NCBI GenBank assembly: GCA_017473345.1
Contig: JAFULL010000089.1
Location: 1-64,000 of the forward strand
Direction: 5' to 3'
DNA from: Clostridia bacterium
GTDB lineage: Bacteria > Bacillota > Clostridia > Christensenellales > Aristaeellaceae
DNA length: 64,000 nucleotides
The notes beneath the pieces were generated by a model. The model ran no database searches. It was not told the DNA's origin and saw only the letters and a program-made list of their open reading frames with translations. The translations under genes were made by a program, and so were the position numbers. This document shows, in pieces, positions 8,399-16,926 of this stretch. Numbering within the stretch: position 1 is the stretch's first letter; each line of letters begins with the position of its first letter.

Positions 8399-9031
8399 TC
8401 AGCCTGCGAGCGAATCACCCTCTTCTTCAGACGCGTCTTCGTCGGTGATGTCCATTTCGGGCGCGGGTTCTGCCGGTTCGGGCGTTGCGGGCACCAGCAG
8501 CGCGTTTTCAAAAAGCATGGTGGCCACGCCGTTTTCGCTTTTGCAGGTAAGGCGGTAATCGCCGCATTCGGTGTCAAATGCGCCGCCGTACTGCTTGATG
8601 CCCCAGTTCACCTGCTCCACCAGGCCGTAGCGGTCGGCAACGGTGGCAGCGTCGCTCATGGCCATGATGAGCGCGTAGCTGTGGTAGCCAGCGGTGGCAA
8701 AATCACGGTACTGTGCATCGCCATAGGTCATGCCCGCAGGTGCTGTGAGGGTGATGAGGCAGGTGGCGATGCGCTCGCCGCTGTCGTCCATGTGCATTTC
8801 CATCGACAGCGCGCCGCTCTGGATGCGGTAGAAGCGCCTGGCGCGGGAATCGTAGTCCTTGGTAAGGTTGTGGGGCAGAAGCATGCGGCCGGTGTTTTCG
8901 TTGATAAAGACGATGTTTTCGGCGTAGCTGGCTTCAAAGGCTTTGTAGGTCTGGCCAACGCCGTCGGCATGCGCGCACAGGGCGCACAGCGCAAGCATGG
9001 CGGTCAGCACAAGGCAGAGCGTCTTTCGCAT
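8399..9031 (-). CDS. Secreted protein of unknown function
   Basis: Protein of 210 aa with a signal peptide (MRKTLCLVLTAMLALC to about residue 22, likely cut after AHA). The mature part is mixed alpha/beta in composition and ends in an acidic, Pro/Glu-rich tail after residue 180 (PATPEPAEPAPEMD). No recognised catalytic motif or lipobox is visible, and I do not recognise the family. It is the last gene of a four-gene minus operon behind an ECF sigma factor, 12 nt after the SIMPL-domain gene, so it is probably part of that sigma factor's cell-surface regulon. Confidence 0.75.
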   Translation of the reverse strand: MRKTLCLVLTAMLALCALCAHADGVGQTYKAFEASYAENIVFINENTGRMLLPHNLTKDYDSRARRFYRIQSGALSMEMHMDDSGERIATCLITLTAPAGMTYGDAQYRDFATAGYHSYALIMAMSDAATVADRYGLVEQVNWGIKQYGGAFDTECGDYRLTCKSENGVATMLFENALLVPATPEPAEPAPEMDITDEDASEEEGDSLAG

Positions 9032-9043
9032 GGTCTCCTCCGT

Positions 9044-9694
9044 TTATCTGACGTTCAGGCACACCTGGGCGGCGGCGCTTATCTCCAGCTCGCTGGTCTG
9101 CTCGGCAGGCATCTCGGTCACGCTTAAGACATTCTCCACCGCAAAGCCGCAGGCTTCGGCGAGGGTGCGTGCCTTTTCCATGGCGTTTTGCGCAGCCTGT
9201 GCCAGCGCCTGACGGTAGATTTCATCGCTGCGGCTGCAGCGCAGAGTGACGGTGTAGCTGACGTTTGCCTCACAAAGCAGCACGGCGTCCACCAGCTGGG
9301 CAAGGCGGCCTACGTCGTGCAGCGCCACGGTGAGGATGTATTCCACATCAAAGCCGGTGGCGGTCCACTGGGGAGAACTGACCTTGTTGTAGTGGTACTG
9401 GGCGTTGGTTTGCACCTCTCCGCGCGCACTTTGAATATCGCTCTCGGCGGCGCCTGCGCCAAGCAGCGCGGCGGTGAGCGCATCCACCATGACGGCGGCG
9501 CTGCTTTCCGCATCGGCAAGCGTTTCACCGTTGGCATGCACCGTCAGCGTGATCAGGGCGCTGTCAGCCGAAAGGGGCAGCGTGGCGCCGCCGCTGGCGG
9601 TGATCACGGTGGAAGCGGGCAAAGCGGCTTCTTCGGCAAGGGCGCAGGAAAACAGCAGCGTCAGGGCCAAAAGCAGGGCGGAAAGGCGTTTCAT
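9044..9694 (-). CDS. SIMPL (DUF541) domain secreted protein
   Basis: Exported protein of 216 aa. A signal peptide (MKRLSALLLALTLLFSCALA) is followed by a SIMPL/DUF541 domain, whose family pattern is visible in TASGGATLPLSADSALITL, in a central Tyr-rich segment (QTNAQYHYNKVSSP) and in a C-terminal helix ending AMEKARTLAEACG. Family members are periplasmic or cell-surface proteins with roles in stress; the molecular function is unsettled. The ATG at 9694 follows AGGAGG, and the longer open frame upstream lacks a ribosome site. The gene starts 5 nt after the DUF4349 gene ends, so translation is probably coupled. Confidence 0.87.
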   Translation of the reverse strand: MKRLSALLLALTLLFSCALAEEAALPASTVITASGGATLPLSADSALITLTVHANGETLADAESSAAVMVDALTAALLGAGAAESDIQSARGEVQTNAQYHYNKVSSPQWTATGFDVEYILTVALHDVGRLAQLVDAVLLCEANVSYTVTLRCSRSDEIYRQALAQAAQNAMEKARTLAEACGFAVENVLSVTEMPAEQTSELEISAAAQVCLNVR

Positions 9695-9699
9695 GGGGG

Positions 9700-10785
9700 T
9701 CAGACCTCCTTCATTTTCTTGCGGCGGCGGATGAGTACAATCACCAGCGCGATCACGCCCACGGGCACGGCCACAGGCAGGATCATCACGATGAACACCG
9801 CCACGTCGCGCACAAACTCGCCCGTCCATTCCACGGAGGCGGCAAAGGCGGCGCGCATGCGCTCCAGCAGGCTCACGTCGGCCTGCGCGGTATCGGCGGG
9901 CTTTTCTTCGATCAGGGTGAGGGTCACGGCGCTCATATCAACCTGGCTGTCGATGGAGCGCTGGGTGGATTCGTAGCTGTCGATCTGGTACTGGGTGTCG
10001 GCAACGGCGGATTCGATCTCGATAAGGTCGCTCACGTCCTCTGCCTTCAGCAGCAGTTCGTTCAGACGGTCGCGCTTGGCGTACAGCGTGTTGAGCCTCG
10101 CCTGATTGTCCACATACCGCGTCGTCATGTCGGTGGTGGATTCGCTGCGGTCGGTCACACGGCCCAGACCCTCTGCGCCGGAGAGGAATTCGTCCAGCTT
10201 TCCGGACGGCACGCGCATGGTCAGGCTGATGCGGCGGGTGGTTTCGCCGTACTGGTACAGACTTTCCACGTAACCGCCCATGTCGGCAAGCAGGGTCTGG
10301 GCATTTTCCAGCGCCTGATCAAAAGCCGTGGTGCGGATGGACAGATCGGCGGTGCGCACCAGCTTGCGGTTTTCCTGCGCTGCGGGCGCGGCGCTGCCGT
10401 ATGTGCTTCCGGCGCTGCCGTATGTGCCTCCGGCGCTGCCGGAGGTCATGGCATAGCCCGTATCGTAGGCGGCTTCTTCATAGACAGTATCATAGCTGGT
10501 ATTGGACGCCAGCTTGCTGCTGCTGCGCGACATCATCACCATGTCGGATGGCATGGAAGCCGCGGGCTGATCCATCTGCCCCACATGCAGGCCGCCGACG
10601 ACCAGCACCAGCGCGCACAGCGCGGGCACGGCGATGCGCCAGAAGCGTTTGAAGCTCTTTTTCTTTTCAGTCATTTTCAAAAGTTCCTCCCGTCTGACCG
10701 CGGCGCGCCAGCCGGTTTCAAAGCTCTCGGGCGCGGCGGTGTGATGCAGGCGGCTCAGCGCCTCGTCGATGGAATGGTCCTGCAT
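9700..10785 (-). CDS. DUF4349 membrane protein, probable anti-sigma partner
   Basis: Protein of 361 aa. Residues 1-45 are cytoplasmic (MQDHSIDEALSRLH, with a conserved-looking Trp/Arg stretch), a membrane helix follows (about 48-66), then a low-complexity Ser/Gly/Tyr linker with repeats of GSAGxTYGSA. A DUF4349 domain (about 130-300, predicted coiled-coil) comes next and a second membrane helix lies near the C-terminus before RRRKKMKEV. AAAGGAGG precedes the ATG at 10785; the gene begins 14 nt after the ECF sigma factor. The short cytoplasmic N-terminus plus this position fits a membrane anti-sigma factor, which is inference; DUF4349 itself has no settled function. Confidence 0.85.
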   Translation of the reverse strand: MQDHSIDEALSRLHHTAAPESFETGWRAAVRREELLKMTEKKKSFKRFWRIAVPALCALVLVVGGLHVGQMDQPAASMPSDMVMMSRSSSKLASNTSYDTVYEEAAYDTGYAMTSGSAGGTYGSAGSTYGSAAPAAQENRKLVRTADLSIRTTAFDQALENAQTLLADMGGYVESLYQYGETTRRISLTMRVPSGKLDEFLSGAEGLGRVTDRSESTTDMTTRYVDNQARLNTLYAKRDRLNELLLKAEDVSDLIEIESAVADTQYQIDSYESTQRSIDSQVDMSAVTLTLIEEKPADTAQADVSLLERMRAAFAASVEWTGEFVRDVAVFIVMILPVAVPVGVIALVIVLIRRRKKMKEV

Positions 10786-10799
10786 GCGCTGGCCTCCTT

Positions 10800-11357
10800 T
10801 CATTTGGAACAGACGACGGAAGGGTCCGCCTGGTTCCCATTTTCGGATAATTTTTCTTTCAGCGCCTCTTTGGCGCGGCTCAAACGGCTTTTGACCGTGC
10901 CCGGCAGCATGCCCGTTGCGCGGGCGATGGCGTCGTAGCTCATGTTTTCGCCGTAATACAGGTTCAGTACCGTCTGCTGCGGCAGCGGCAGTTCCTGCAC
11001 CAGCTGCCACAAACGCTGGTTTTCGTCACTTTGCATGCAGGCATCCTCCGGCGTGGGGGATGCGTCCGGCGCATCAAAATCCTCCGGCAGCAGGCTTTCA
11101 CGGCGGTGATGCGCGCTTTTGAGCACGTCCAGACAGGTGTTGTGGGCAATGCGGTACAGCCACGTGGCCACGCCGCCGCCATGGAAGGACGAAAACGCCC
11201 GGAATGCGCGCAGCATGCTTTCCTGCGCGGCGTCCTCAGCGTCCTGCGGATGTTTGAGCATGTGCAGGCAATGGCGGTACACCATGCCGGAATAAGGCGC
11301 GCACAGCTGTTCAAACGCAGCCGCGTCGCGCTTTGGCATGATCAGACCAAACAGCAT
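10800..11357 (-). CDS. ECF-type RNA polymerase sigma factor
   Basis: Extracytoplasmic-function sigma factor (185 aa). Region 2 includes DAEDAAQESMLRAFRAF and the -10-binding helix TWLYRIAHNTCLDVLK; region 4 has the helix-turn-helix LPLPQQTVLNLYYGENMSYDAIARATG ending in GTVKSRLSRAKEALKE. Two starts are possible: GTG at 11363 and ATG at 11357. The ATG has GGAGG seven bases upstream and is preferred. It heads an operon with a DUF4349 membrane protein, a SIMPL protein and a secreted protein, which is typical of envelope-stress regulation. The DNA signal it recognises is not evident. Confidence 0.92.
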   Translation of the reverse strand: MLFGLIMPKRDAAAFEQLCAPYSGMVYRHCLHMLKHPQDAEDAAQESMLRAFRAFSSFHGGGVATWLYRIAHNTCLDVLKSAHHRRESLLPEDFDAPDASPTPEDACMQSDENQRLWQLVQELPLPQQTVLNLYYGENMSYDAIARATGMLPGTVKSRLSRAKEALKEKLSENGNQADPSVVCSK

Positions 11358-11469
11358 ATGCACCCCTCCCTCTGGTTTCCATTATACGCCCCTTTCCCTG
11401 GCAAATCAATGGATAGGTTTGCATGTGACGGGGCAGACTGTGACCATCACATATCAGGAGGAACATTGG

Positions 11470-12138
11470 ATGCAGCGGGCGGAGAAAATCTGGCAGTGGG
11501 TGCTGGCGCTTGTGACCTTTGCGCTGTTTGTATTCTTTACGCAGGCCGAGGCTGCGACCGTGGCGTGGGGCGACAAGGGCACGATGGTCACGCAGATCCA
11601 GCTCAAGCTCAAGCAGTGGGGCTATATGACCGGCGCAGCCGACGGCATTTTCGGCAAGGAGACCTACGACGCCGTGGTGAAGTTTCAGCGCAAAAACAAT
11701 CTGAAGGTGGACGGCGTGGTGGGCAAATCCACCGCGACGGCGCTGGGGCTGAGCCTGAGTGCCGACGTAGCCGCCGCCAGCTACAACGAAAGCGAAAGCT
11801 ACCTGCTGGGCAGGCTGGTGCACGGCGAGGCGCGGGGCGAGCCCTATGTGGGCAAGGTAGCGGTGGCGGCGGTGGTGCTCAACCGCGTGCGCAGTTCGTC
11901 CTTTCCCAACACCATCGCGGGGGTCATCTATCAGGCGGGCGCATTTGACGCCGTGGCCGACGGGCAGATCAACCTCACCCCGGATGAGGACAGCCTGCGC
12001 GCCGCGCGTGATGCGCTGGCTGGGTGGGACCCCACCGGCGGCTGCCTGTACTACTATAACCCCGTGACCGCCACCAACAGCTGGATCTGGACGCGCAGCG
12101 TGCAGCTGGCCATCGGCAAGCATAACTTTGCCATCTGA
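11470..12138 (+). CDS. sleB: Spore cortex-lytic enzyme SleB
   Basis: Peptidoglycan hydrolase (222 aa) that degrades the spore cortex during germination. An N-terminal membrane/signal segment (residues 9-28) is followed by a peptidoglycan-binding domain (about 33-93, KLKQWGYMTGAADGIFG) and the hydrolase_2/SleB domain (about 108-222), with HGEARGE carrying the probable catalytic Glu. AGGAGG lies before the ATG at 11470; a longer upstream frame has no ribosome site. Immediately downstream is ypeB, whose product is needed for SleB assembly in Bacillus. A forespore promoter was looked for, but no clear sigma-G match was found. Confidence 0.93.
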   Translation: MQRAEKIWQWVLALVTFALFVFFTQAEAATVAWGDKGTMVTQIQLKLKQWGYMTGAADGIFGKETYDAVVKFQRKNNLKVDGVVGKSTATALGLSLSADVAAASYNESESYLLGRLVHGEARGEPYVGKVAVAAVVLNRVRSSSFPNTIAGVIYQAGAFDAVADGQINLTPDEDSLRAARDALAGWDPTGGCLYYYNPVTATNSWIWTRSVQLAIGKHNFAI

Positions 12139-12149
12139 GGAGGCACGGC

Positions 12150-13418
12150 ATGAAGAAACACGTTTGGATTTATGCGGCGCTGGGCGTGGCGCTCACGGCG
12201 GCGGTGCTTGTAGCGGCGGATCGCTGGGCCGTTGCGCAGCAAAATGAGGCGCTGCTGCACGATGCTTTTACCCAGCGCGCGCTGGAGGGGCAGGAGCATC
12301 TGCAGGCGATCGCACTGAAGATGGACAAGCTCGGCGTGACGGACGACATCGCCACGCGCGTGGAGCTGCTGGCCGGCATCAGCCGTCAGGCTGATCAGGC
12401 GGTGAGCGCGCTGGCGGCGCTTCCGCAGAGCCATGCGCAGACGGCGGACACGGTGAAATTTCTCAACCAGGTGTCGGAGTACACGCTGATGCTGGCGCTG
12501 AAGGCTGCCTCCGGGCAGACATGGCAGCCGGCGGAGCTTGAGCAGATGCAGGCTCTGCGCGACCAGTGCGTGCTGCTCACCGGCGCGGCGGCCACGTCGC
12601 AGTGGCAGCCATCCGCCTTTTATGACCAACCGACGGATGCAGATAACGGCATGGACTACCCCAGCATGATCTACGACGGCGCGTTTTCCGATGCAAGGCA
12701 TATGGGCACGCCCAAGGCGCTGGGGATGCAGCAGGTCACGCAGGAGCAGGCGCTTCAAATCGCCCGTGATTTTGTGGGGGTGGAACGGGTGCAGTCGGCG
12801 CAGGCTGCGCCCTCCACCGGCGGCGCGCTGGAAAGCTGGGGCGTGACCCTTCTGCTTTTGGACGGCACGGTACTCAACGCCGATATCACCAAGCAGGGCG
12901 GGCAGATGCTGTGGATGATTCCGGAGCATGCCAGCTTTCAGCCGCTGCTCACGCTGGAGGAATGCACGCAGCAGGCGCAGCAGTTTCTCAAAAGCCGCGG
13001 CTATGGCGAGATGGAGCCCAATCACTATCAGGTGTATGACGGGCTGGCGGTCATCAACTTTGTGGCCGTTCAGGATGGCGTGCTGCTCTATCCCGACCTG
13101 ATCAAGGTGCAGCTGCGCATGGACACCGGCGAGCTGGTGGGCGTGGAGAGCAACAATTATCTGATGAACCACACGCAGCGCGAGTCACTTGTGCCTGCGC
13201 TGACCGAGGCGGAGGCGCGGGAAAAAATCAGCCCACGGCTGGAAGTGTCGGCTGTGCGGCTGTGCGTGATCCCCTACCGCAGCGGCGAATGCCTGTGCTG
13301 GGAGGCCGCCGGGCAGTACGACGGCAGCGAGTACCGCGTGTATATCGACGCACAGACCGGCGAGGAACGGCAGGTGCTCAAGATGATCGACGGCATTCAC
13401 GGACGGATGGCGGCATGA
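12150..13418 (+). CDS. ypeB: Germination protein YpeB
   Basis: Spore protein (422 aa) that stabilises and localises the cortex-lytic enzyme SleB. An N-terminal membrane anchor (about residues 5-23) precedes a helical region and PepSY/YpeB repeats in the C-terminal half, for example TQEQALQIARDFVGV and LTLEECTQQAQQFL. The length is close to the 450 aa of the Bacillus protein. It starts 11 nt after sleB, with GAGGAGG before the ATG, and the pair ends at a strong terminator at 13419-13448. The sleB-ypeB arrangement is the best evidence here that the organism makes endospores. Confidence 0.93.
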   Translation: MKKHVWIYAALGVALTAAVLVAADRWAVAQQNEALLHDAFTQRALEGQEHLQAIALKMDKLGVTDDIATRVELLAGISRQADQAVSALAALPQSHAQTADTVKFLNQVSEYTLMLALKAASGQTWQPAELEQMQALRDQCVLLTGAAATSQWQPSAFYDQPTDADNGMDYPSMIYDGAFSDARHMGTPKALGMQQVTQEQALQIARDFVGVERVQSAQAAPSTGGALESWGVTLLLLDGTVLNADITKQGGQMLWMIPEHASFQPLLTLEECTQQAQQFLKSRGYGEMEPNHYQVYDGLAVINFVAVQDGVLLYPDLIKVQLRMDTGELVGVESNNYLMNHTQRESLVPALTEAEAREKISPRLEVSAVRLCVIPYRSGECLCWEAAGQYDGSEYRVYIDAQTGEERQVLKMIDGIHGRMAA

Positions 13419-13448
13419 AAAAAGGGAGGGCTTACGCCTTCCCTTTTT
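13419..13448. terminator. Bidirectional terminator between ypeB and the flippase-domain gene
   Basis: AAAAAGGGAGGG (13419-13430) pairs with CCTTCCCTTTTT (13437-13448) with one G-U pair and a 6-nt loop. The A- and T-rich stem ends let it act in both directions. It begins one base after the ypeB stop and overlaps the stop of the converging gene at 13432. Confidence 0.85.
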
Positions 13449-14373
13449 GATATTTCTTCCATACAGGCCAGCCGAACGCCGCGCCCATGATGATGTAGAC
13501 GATCATCAGCGCCGCGCTTTGCAAAAGCGATACCGCAACGCCGTTTTGGAACACATCGCCCATCAGGCTGCCGGCTGCGCCCATCACCGCCTGCTGAATG
13601 CCGATGTTGCCCGGCACGATGGCGACGAGGCTCAGCATGCGGCTGACGCTGTTGTAAAAAAGCGCCTGATAGAGGGTGACCTCCATGCCGATGCCGCGAA
13701 AGCACGCGATGTACAACAGCAGATGCAGAATGTTGTTGACGATCAGGCAAACCAGCAGCCGCCACAGAAGCGCGCGGTTTGTAAGCAGGTCGCAGAAACC
13801 GTCCACGATGCGGCGCACGATGCCAATGCGGCTGAGAAACGCGGGCATGCGGTCGCGGAACCACAGCGCCATCACCAGAAACACCGTCATGCATACGGCG
13901 CCGATCAGCCAGATCAGCCACAGCGCACGGGGCCACACGCCCTGCAGTAGGCCGGTGCATACCAGCGCCGCCAGCATCTGGATGAGCGCAAACAGGACGC
14001 TGAACACAATGTTGCCAGCCGCCATCGAGGCGCTTTTCACATATTCGAGCCCCTTGGTGCGCTTGTAGTACGTGGCGGAAAACACCAGATCGGCGCGCAT
14101 GGGCAGCACATAGGCGATGGCGTTGGCCACATATACCACGCCCAGCCAGTCCACCGCGTCCAGCGGCACATGATAGGTGTCAAGGATCAGCTTGTGATAC
14201 ACGCAGTTGAGCGTACATGCGCCCAGCGCCAGCACCAGCATCCACAAAACGGTGGGCATGTCCAGCTTGAACAGGCGGGAAAGATCAGCCCGGTTTGCGT
14301 ACAGATACCATGCCAAAAGCGCGATCATCGCAGCAAACAGCACGGTGGAAAGCCACTTCTTCCAGTTTTTCAT
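13432..14373 (-). CDS. Lysylphosphatidylglycerol-synthase-like membrane domain protein
   Basis: Polytopic inner-membrane protein (313 aa, about eight helices) of the UPF0104/LPG_synthase_TM family. It resembles the N-terminal flippase half of MprF, without the lysyl-transfer domain. Visible features are the conserved segments PMRADLVFSATYYKR and VAIVPGNIGIQQAV; the PGNIG motif is typical. Function is probably transport or flipping of a lipid-linked substrate, as in related polyprenol-sugar proteins. Its start overlaps the end of the upstream GtrA gene by 4 nt (14370-14373), so the two are co-translated. Confidence 0.85.
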   Translation of the reverse strand: MKNWKKWLSTVLFAAMIALLAWYLYANRADLSRLFKLDMPTVLWMLVLALGACTLNCVYHKLILDTYHVPLDAVDWLGVVYVANAIAYVLPMRADLVFSATYYKRTKGLEYVKSASMAAGNIVFSVLFALIQMLAALVCTGLLQGVWPRALWLIWLIGAVCMTVFLVMALWFRDRMPAFLSRIGIVRRIVDGFCDLLTNRALLWRLLVCLIVNNILHLLLYIACFRGIGMEVTLYQALFYNSVSRMLSLVAIVPGNIGIQQAVMGAAGSLMGDVFQNGVAVSLLQSAALMIVYIIMGAAFGWPVWKKYQKGKA

Positions 14374-14795
14374 TTTTCATGCGCGCGGCGGGCTACGTCG
14401 TTGGTGTCGATCATGCCGCGGTACACCACGAAGCGCTGGTACAGGTACTCCAGCACAAAGTTGAGGATCATCGTCAGCGCCAGCACCAGAAAGTCATTCC
14501 AGCCGGCGCGGGTGAGCGCGTCGCCGCCCCAGGTGGTCACGGGCGTGAACACCAGGTAGAACAGCGCCACCAGCGCCATGGCACGGGGGATGTTGGCGTC
14601 GCTGCGGAAGGTGTAGCGGCGGTTGAAGGTAAAGTTCCACAGCACGCTGAGTACCAGAGAAATGAGGTAACTGGGCAAGTAGGGCATGTGGAAAACGGTT
14701 TCAAAAACCGTGAACGTTCCGACCTGAATGATGCCTGCGCTGACGGAAAACAGCGTGAACTTGACGGCCTGCCACAGGTTGTTGTTTTCTTTCAT
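14370..14795 (-). CDS. GtrA-family membrane protein
   Basis: Small membrane protein (141 aa, four predicted helices) of the GtrA family, whose members move undecaprenyl-phosphate-linked sugars across the membrane or aid cell-surface glycosylation. FTLFSVSAGIIQVGTF at the N-terminus and NFTFNRRYTFRS in the middle are family hallmarks. The ATG at 14795 follows GGGAGG; a longer frame to 14879 runs through the terminator at 14820-14848 and is not used. It is coupled to the downstream flippase-like gene, so the pair probably forms a surface-glycan transport unit. Confidence 0.87.
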   Translation of the reverse strand: MKENNNLWQAVKFTLFSVSAGIIQVGTFTVFETVFHMPYLPSYLISLVLSVLWNFTFNRRYTFRSDANIPRAMALVALFYLVFTPVTTWGGDALTRAGWNDFLVLALTMILNFVLEYLYQRFVVYRGMIDTNDVARRAHEK

Positions 14796-14810
14796 GGGGA
14801 GCACCTCCCG

Positions 14811-14848
14811 TAAAAAATAGGGCGGAAAGGCACTTTGCCTTTCCGTCC
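14811..14848 (-). terminator. Terminator of the Mrp/Mbh-type operon
   Basis: A 12- to 13-bp stem (14820-14832 with 14836-14848, loop of 3 nt) is followed on the minus strand by TATTTTTTA. It lies 8 nt after the stop codon of the last antiporter gene. Confidence 0.85.
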
Positions 14849-14856
14849 GTATTGTA

Positions 14857-16914
14857 TCACAACAAAAGAAGCCACACAAGCGTTACCAGCAGGCCTACGC
14901 AGAACATCACCAGACCAAAGCTGATGGATTTGGTGACGCGCTTGAAGTCCGCATGGGCTTCGTCGCGCAGAGCGGCCAGCACGCTTTCGTAGGGCGTTTC
15001 CACATTCTTGTTCACAAGCGCTGCAGCGCTGTCCATCATGCGGCCAAGGCCGTAGGTCAGCCTGGTGCCCACAGGCGCCGGGTGCTTTTCGTGCACGCGC
15101 GGCAGGAACAGGCGGCGCACCGTCAGCGCCGTGCCGTCGCCCAGCTTGTTGCACAGCATCGCGACTGCGCCGCCCGCAGCCTTCATCACCACAATGCCGA
15201 TGTCCATCAGCTTGTCGCAGGCAAAGGCGAACGCGCCGCCCAGAATGATGAGCAGCCGCATCAGCGGGCGATACACGCTGTCTTCCAGGTCGAGCTTTTT
15301 GGGCCAGCGCTCGGGATAATTGCCCTTGCTCATCACCAGGAAGTACTGCACCGCGTACAGCACAGCGCCCACTGCGATGGACTTGGCCGCGCCGATGAGG
15401 TTTTCAGCGCTGAAGTAGGGCACGGGCATGTGGTGCGGGTCGGCAGCACCGAAGAACGGCTGCGCCAGCTGACCCACGCGGGTCATGAACGTGTGGGGGA
15501 ACAGGCCCAGCACGGGGATGATGCACGCGCACAGCGTCAGCGCGATGGCAGACGGCGCGGACATGTACTTCTTCATGCCGTCGTACTCGGCCTGACGGGT
15601 TTCGTTCTTCTGCCAGAACAGGCAGATGTAGAGCTTGAACATGTAGCACAGCGTCATGCCGCCGGAGACGATGAACACGATCTCGCAGAACTCGTAGAAC
15701 CCGGCAGCGTGACCGGCGTGTACCAGCTCATGGATGTATTCAAGCAGACCTTCGTGCAGCAGGCTCTTCGAAATATAGCCGCTCCAACCCGGAATGCCCG
15801 CGATGCCCAGCATTGCCATCAGGTAGCAGAAGTGCATCAGCGGCTTTTTGCGGCCAAAGCCCTTTACCTCGTTCAGGCTGAGCGCATGGGCGTTCATGGC
15901 CACCACGCCCGCCAGCAGGAACAGCACCAGCTTGAACAGCGAGTGGTTCATCATGTGCTGGATGGTGCCGAAGGCGGCCAGGCCGTTTTGGTTATGGCAC
16001 AGGCCCTGTACGCCCACGCCCACCATGATGAAGCCGATCTGGCTGAGGGACGAGCAAGCGAGGGTGCGCTTGAGGTTGGTGGAGAAGATGGCCAGCAGCG
16101 CGCCCAGGAACATGGTGATCACGCCAAGGCGGAAAATGATGTCCGCAAAGGCGGTCACGCCGTGCATCAGGCGCAGGGTGAGCACCAGCATGCCAAACAC
16201 GCCGGCCTTGGTCAGCATGCCTGAAAGCAGCGAGCTGGCCGGGGCGGGAGCCACCGGGTGCGCCTTGGGCAGCCAAATGTGCAGGGGGAACGCGCCGGCC
16301 TTTGCGCCAAAGCCCACCAGAATGAGCAGTGCGGGCACAAGCAGGCTTTCGTCGCCGTGCAGCTGTTCAAACGGAGCAGTGGCAAGGCCCTGGGGCAGCA
16401 TCAGAATGCCCATCAGCATGACCAGACCGCCGATCACCGCCACGTACAGGTAGGTCTGCGCGGCGCGCATTGCGCCGTGATCCTCCTCGTGGGCGACCCA
16501 CGGATAGCTGGCCAGCGACATCACTTCAAAGAACAGGAACGCCGTGTAGATGCTGTCGCTCAAAAGCAGACCCACCGTCGCGCCCTGGGTGATGAGCGTA
16601 AACAGCGCATAGCGGCCCGGGGCATGGTCGTGCTTGAGGTAATCGCGGCTGAAGATGGACGTTACCAGCCACATCACGCACGCGATGGAGGCGTACAGGC
16701 CGCGGAAGCCGTCGATGGCCATGCGCATGCCCATGCCGCACACGCCGGGCAGTTCAAGCGTGGCGTTAAACGAGGTGAAGACCACCGCAAGCAGGGCGAT
16801 CAGCTCGATAGCGGTCGCACCAACCATCACAGCGATGGAGCGATTTTTGCGCCCGGCAGCGTAGGCGATGGGCGCGCACAGGATGGGGAACAGCGCAAGC
16901 AGGATCAACATCAT
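14857..16914 (-). CDS. Antiporter-like subunit, MrpA/MbhH/NuoL family, with long C-terminal extension
   Basis: Integral membrane protein (685 aa) with a Proton_antipo_M domain (about residues 115-420). The key acidic residue of helix 5 is E130 in FLFFEVMSLASYP, and the helix-7 lysine is in GFGAKAGAFPLH, so the proton or sodium channel residues are kept. After about residue 480 a partly hydrophilic extension carries three more hydrophobic stretches and ends in a membrane helix. It is the largest and last of four antiporter-like subunits in the operon, 12 nt after the third. The extension may serve as a lateral helix or connector, as in NuoL/MrpA; that is inference. Confidence 0.88.
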   Translation of the reverse strand: MMLILLALFPILCAPIAYAAGRKNRSIAVMVGATAIELIALLAVVFTSFNATLELPGVCGMGMRMAIDGFRGLYASIACVMWLVTSIFSRDYLKHDHAPGRYALFTLITQGATVGLLLSDSIYTAFLFFEVMSLASYPWVAHEEDHGAMRAAQTYLYVAVIGGLVMLMGILMLPQGLATAPFEQLHGDESLLVPALLILVGFGAKAGAFPLHIWLPKAHPVAPAPASSLLSGMLTKAGVFGMLVLTLRLMHGVTAFADIIFRLGVITMFLGALLAIFSTNLKRTLACSSLSQIGFIMVGVGVQGLCHNQNGLAAFGTIQHMMNHSLFKLVLFLLAGVVAMNAHALSLNEVKGFGRKKPLMHFCYLMAMLGIAGIPGWSGYISKSLLHEGLLEYIHELVHAGHAAGFYEFCEIVFIVSGGMTLCYMFKLYICLFWQKNETRQAEYDGMKKYMSAPSAIALTLCACIIPVLGLFPHTFMTRVGQLAQPFFGAADPHHMPVPYFSAENLIGAAKSIAVGAVLYAVQYFLVMSKGNYPERWPKKLDLEDSVYRPLMRLLIILGGAFAFACDKLMDIGIVVMKAAGGAVAMLCNKLGDGTALTVRRLFLPRVHEKHPAPVGTRLTYGLGRMMDSAAALVNKNVETPYESVLAALRDEAHADFKRVTKSISFGLVMFCVGLLVTLVWLLLL

Positions 16915-16926
16915 GTCCGCACCCCC

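Noticed and set aside
11400..11469. A sigma-G promoter for sleB
   Set aside because: A GCATG-like box occurs, but the spacing and -10 match are poor and would leave no room for the ribosome site.
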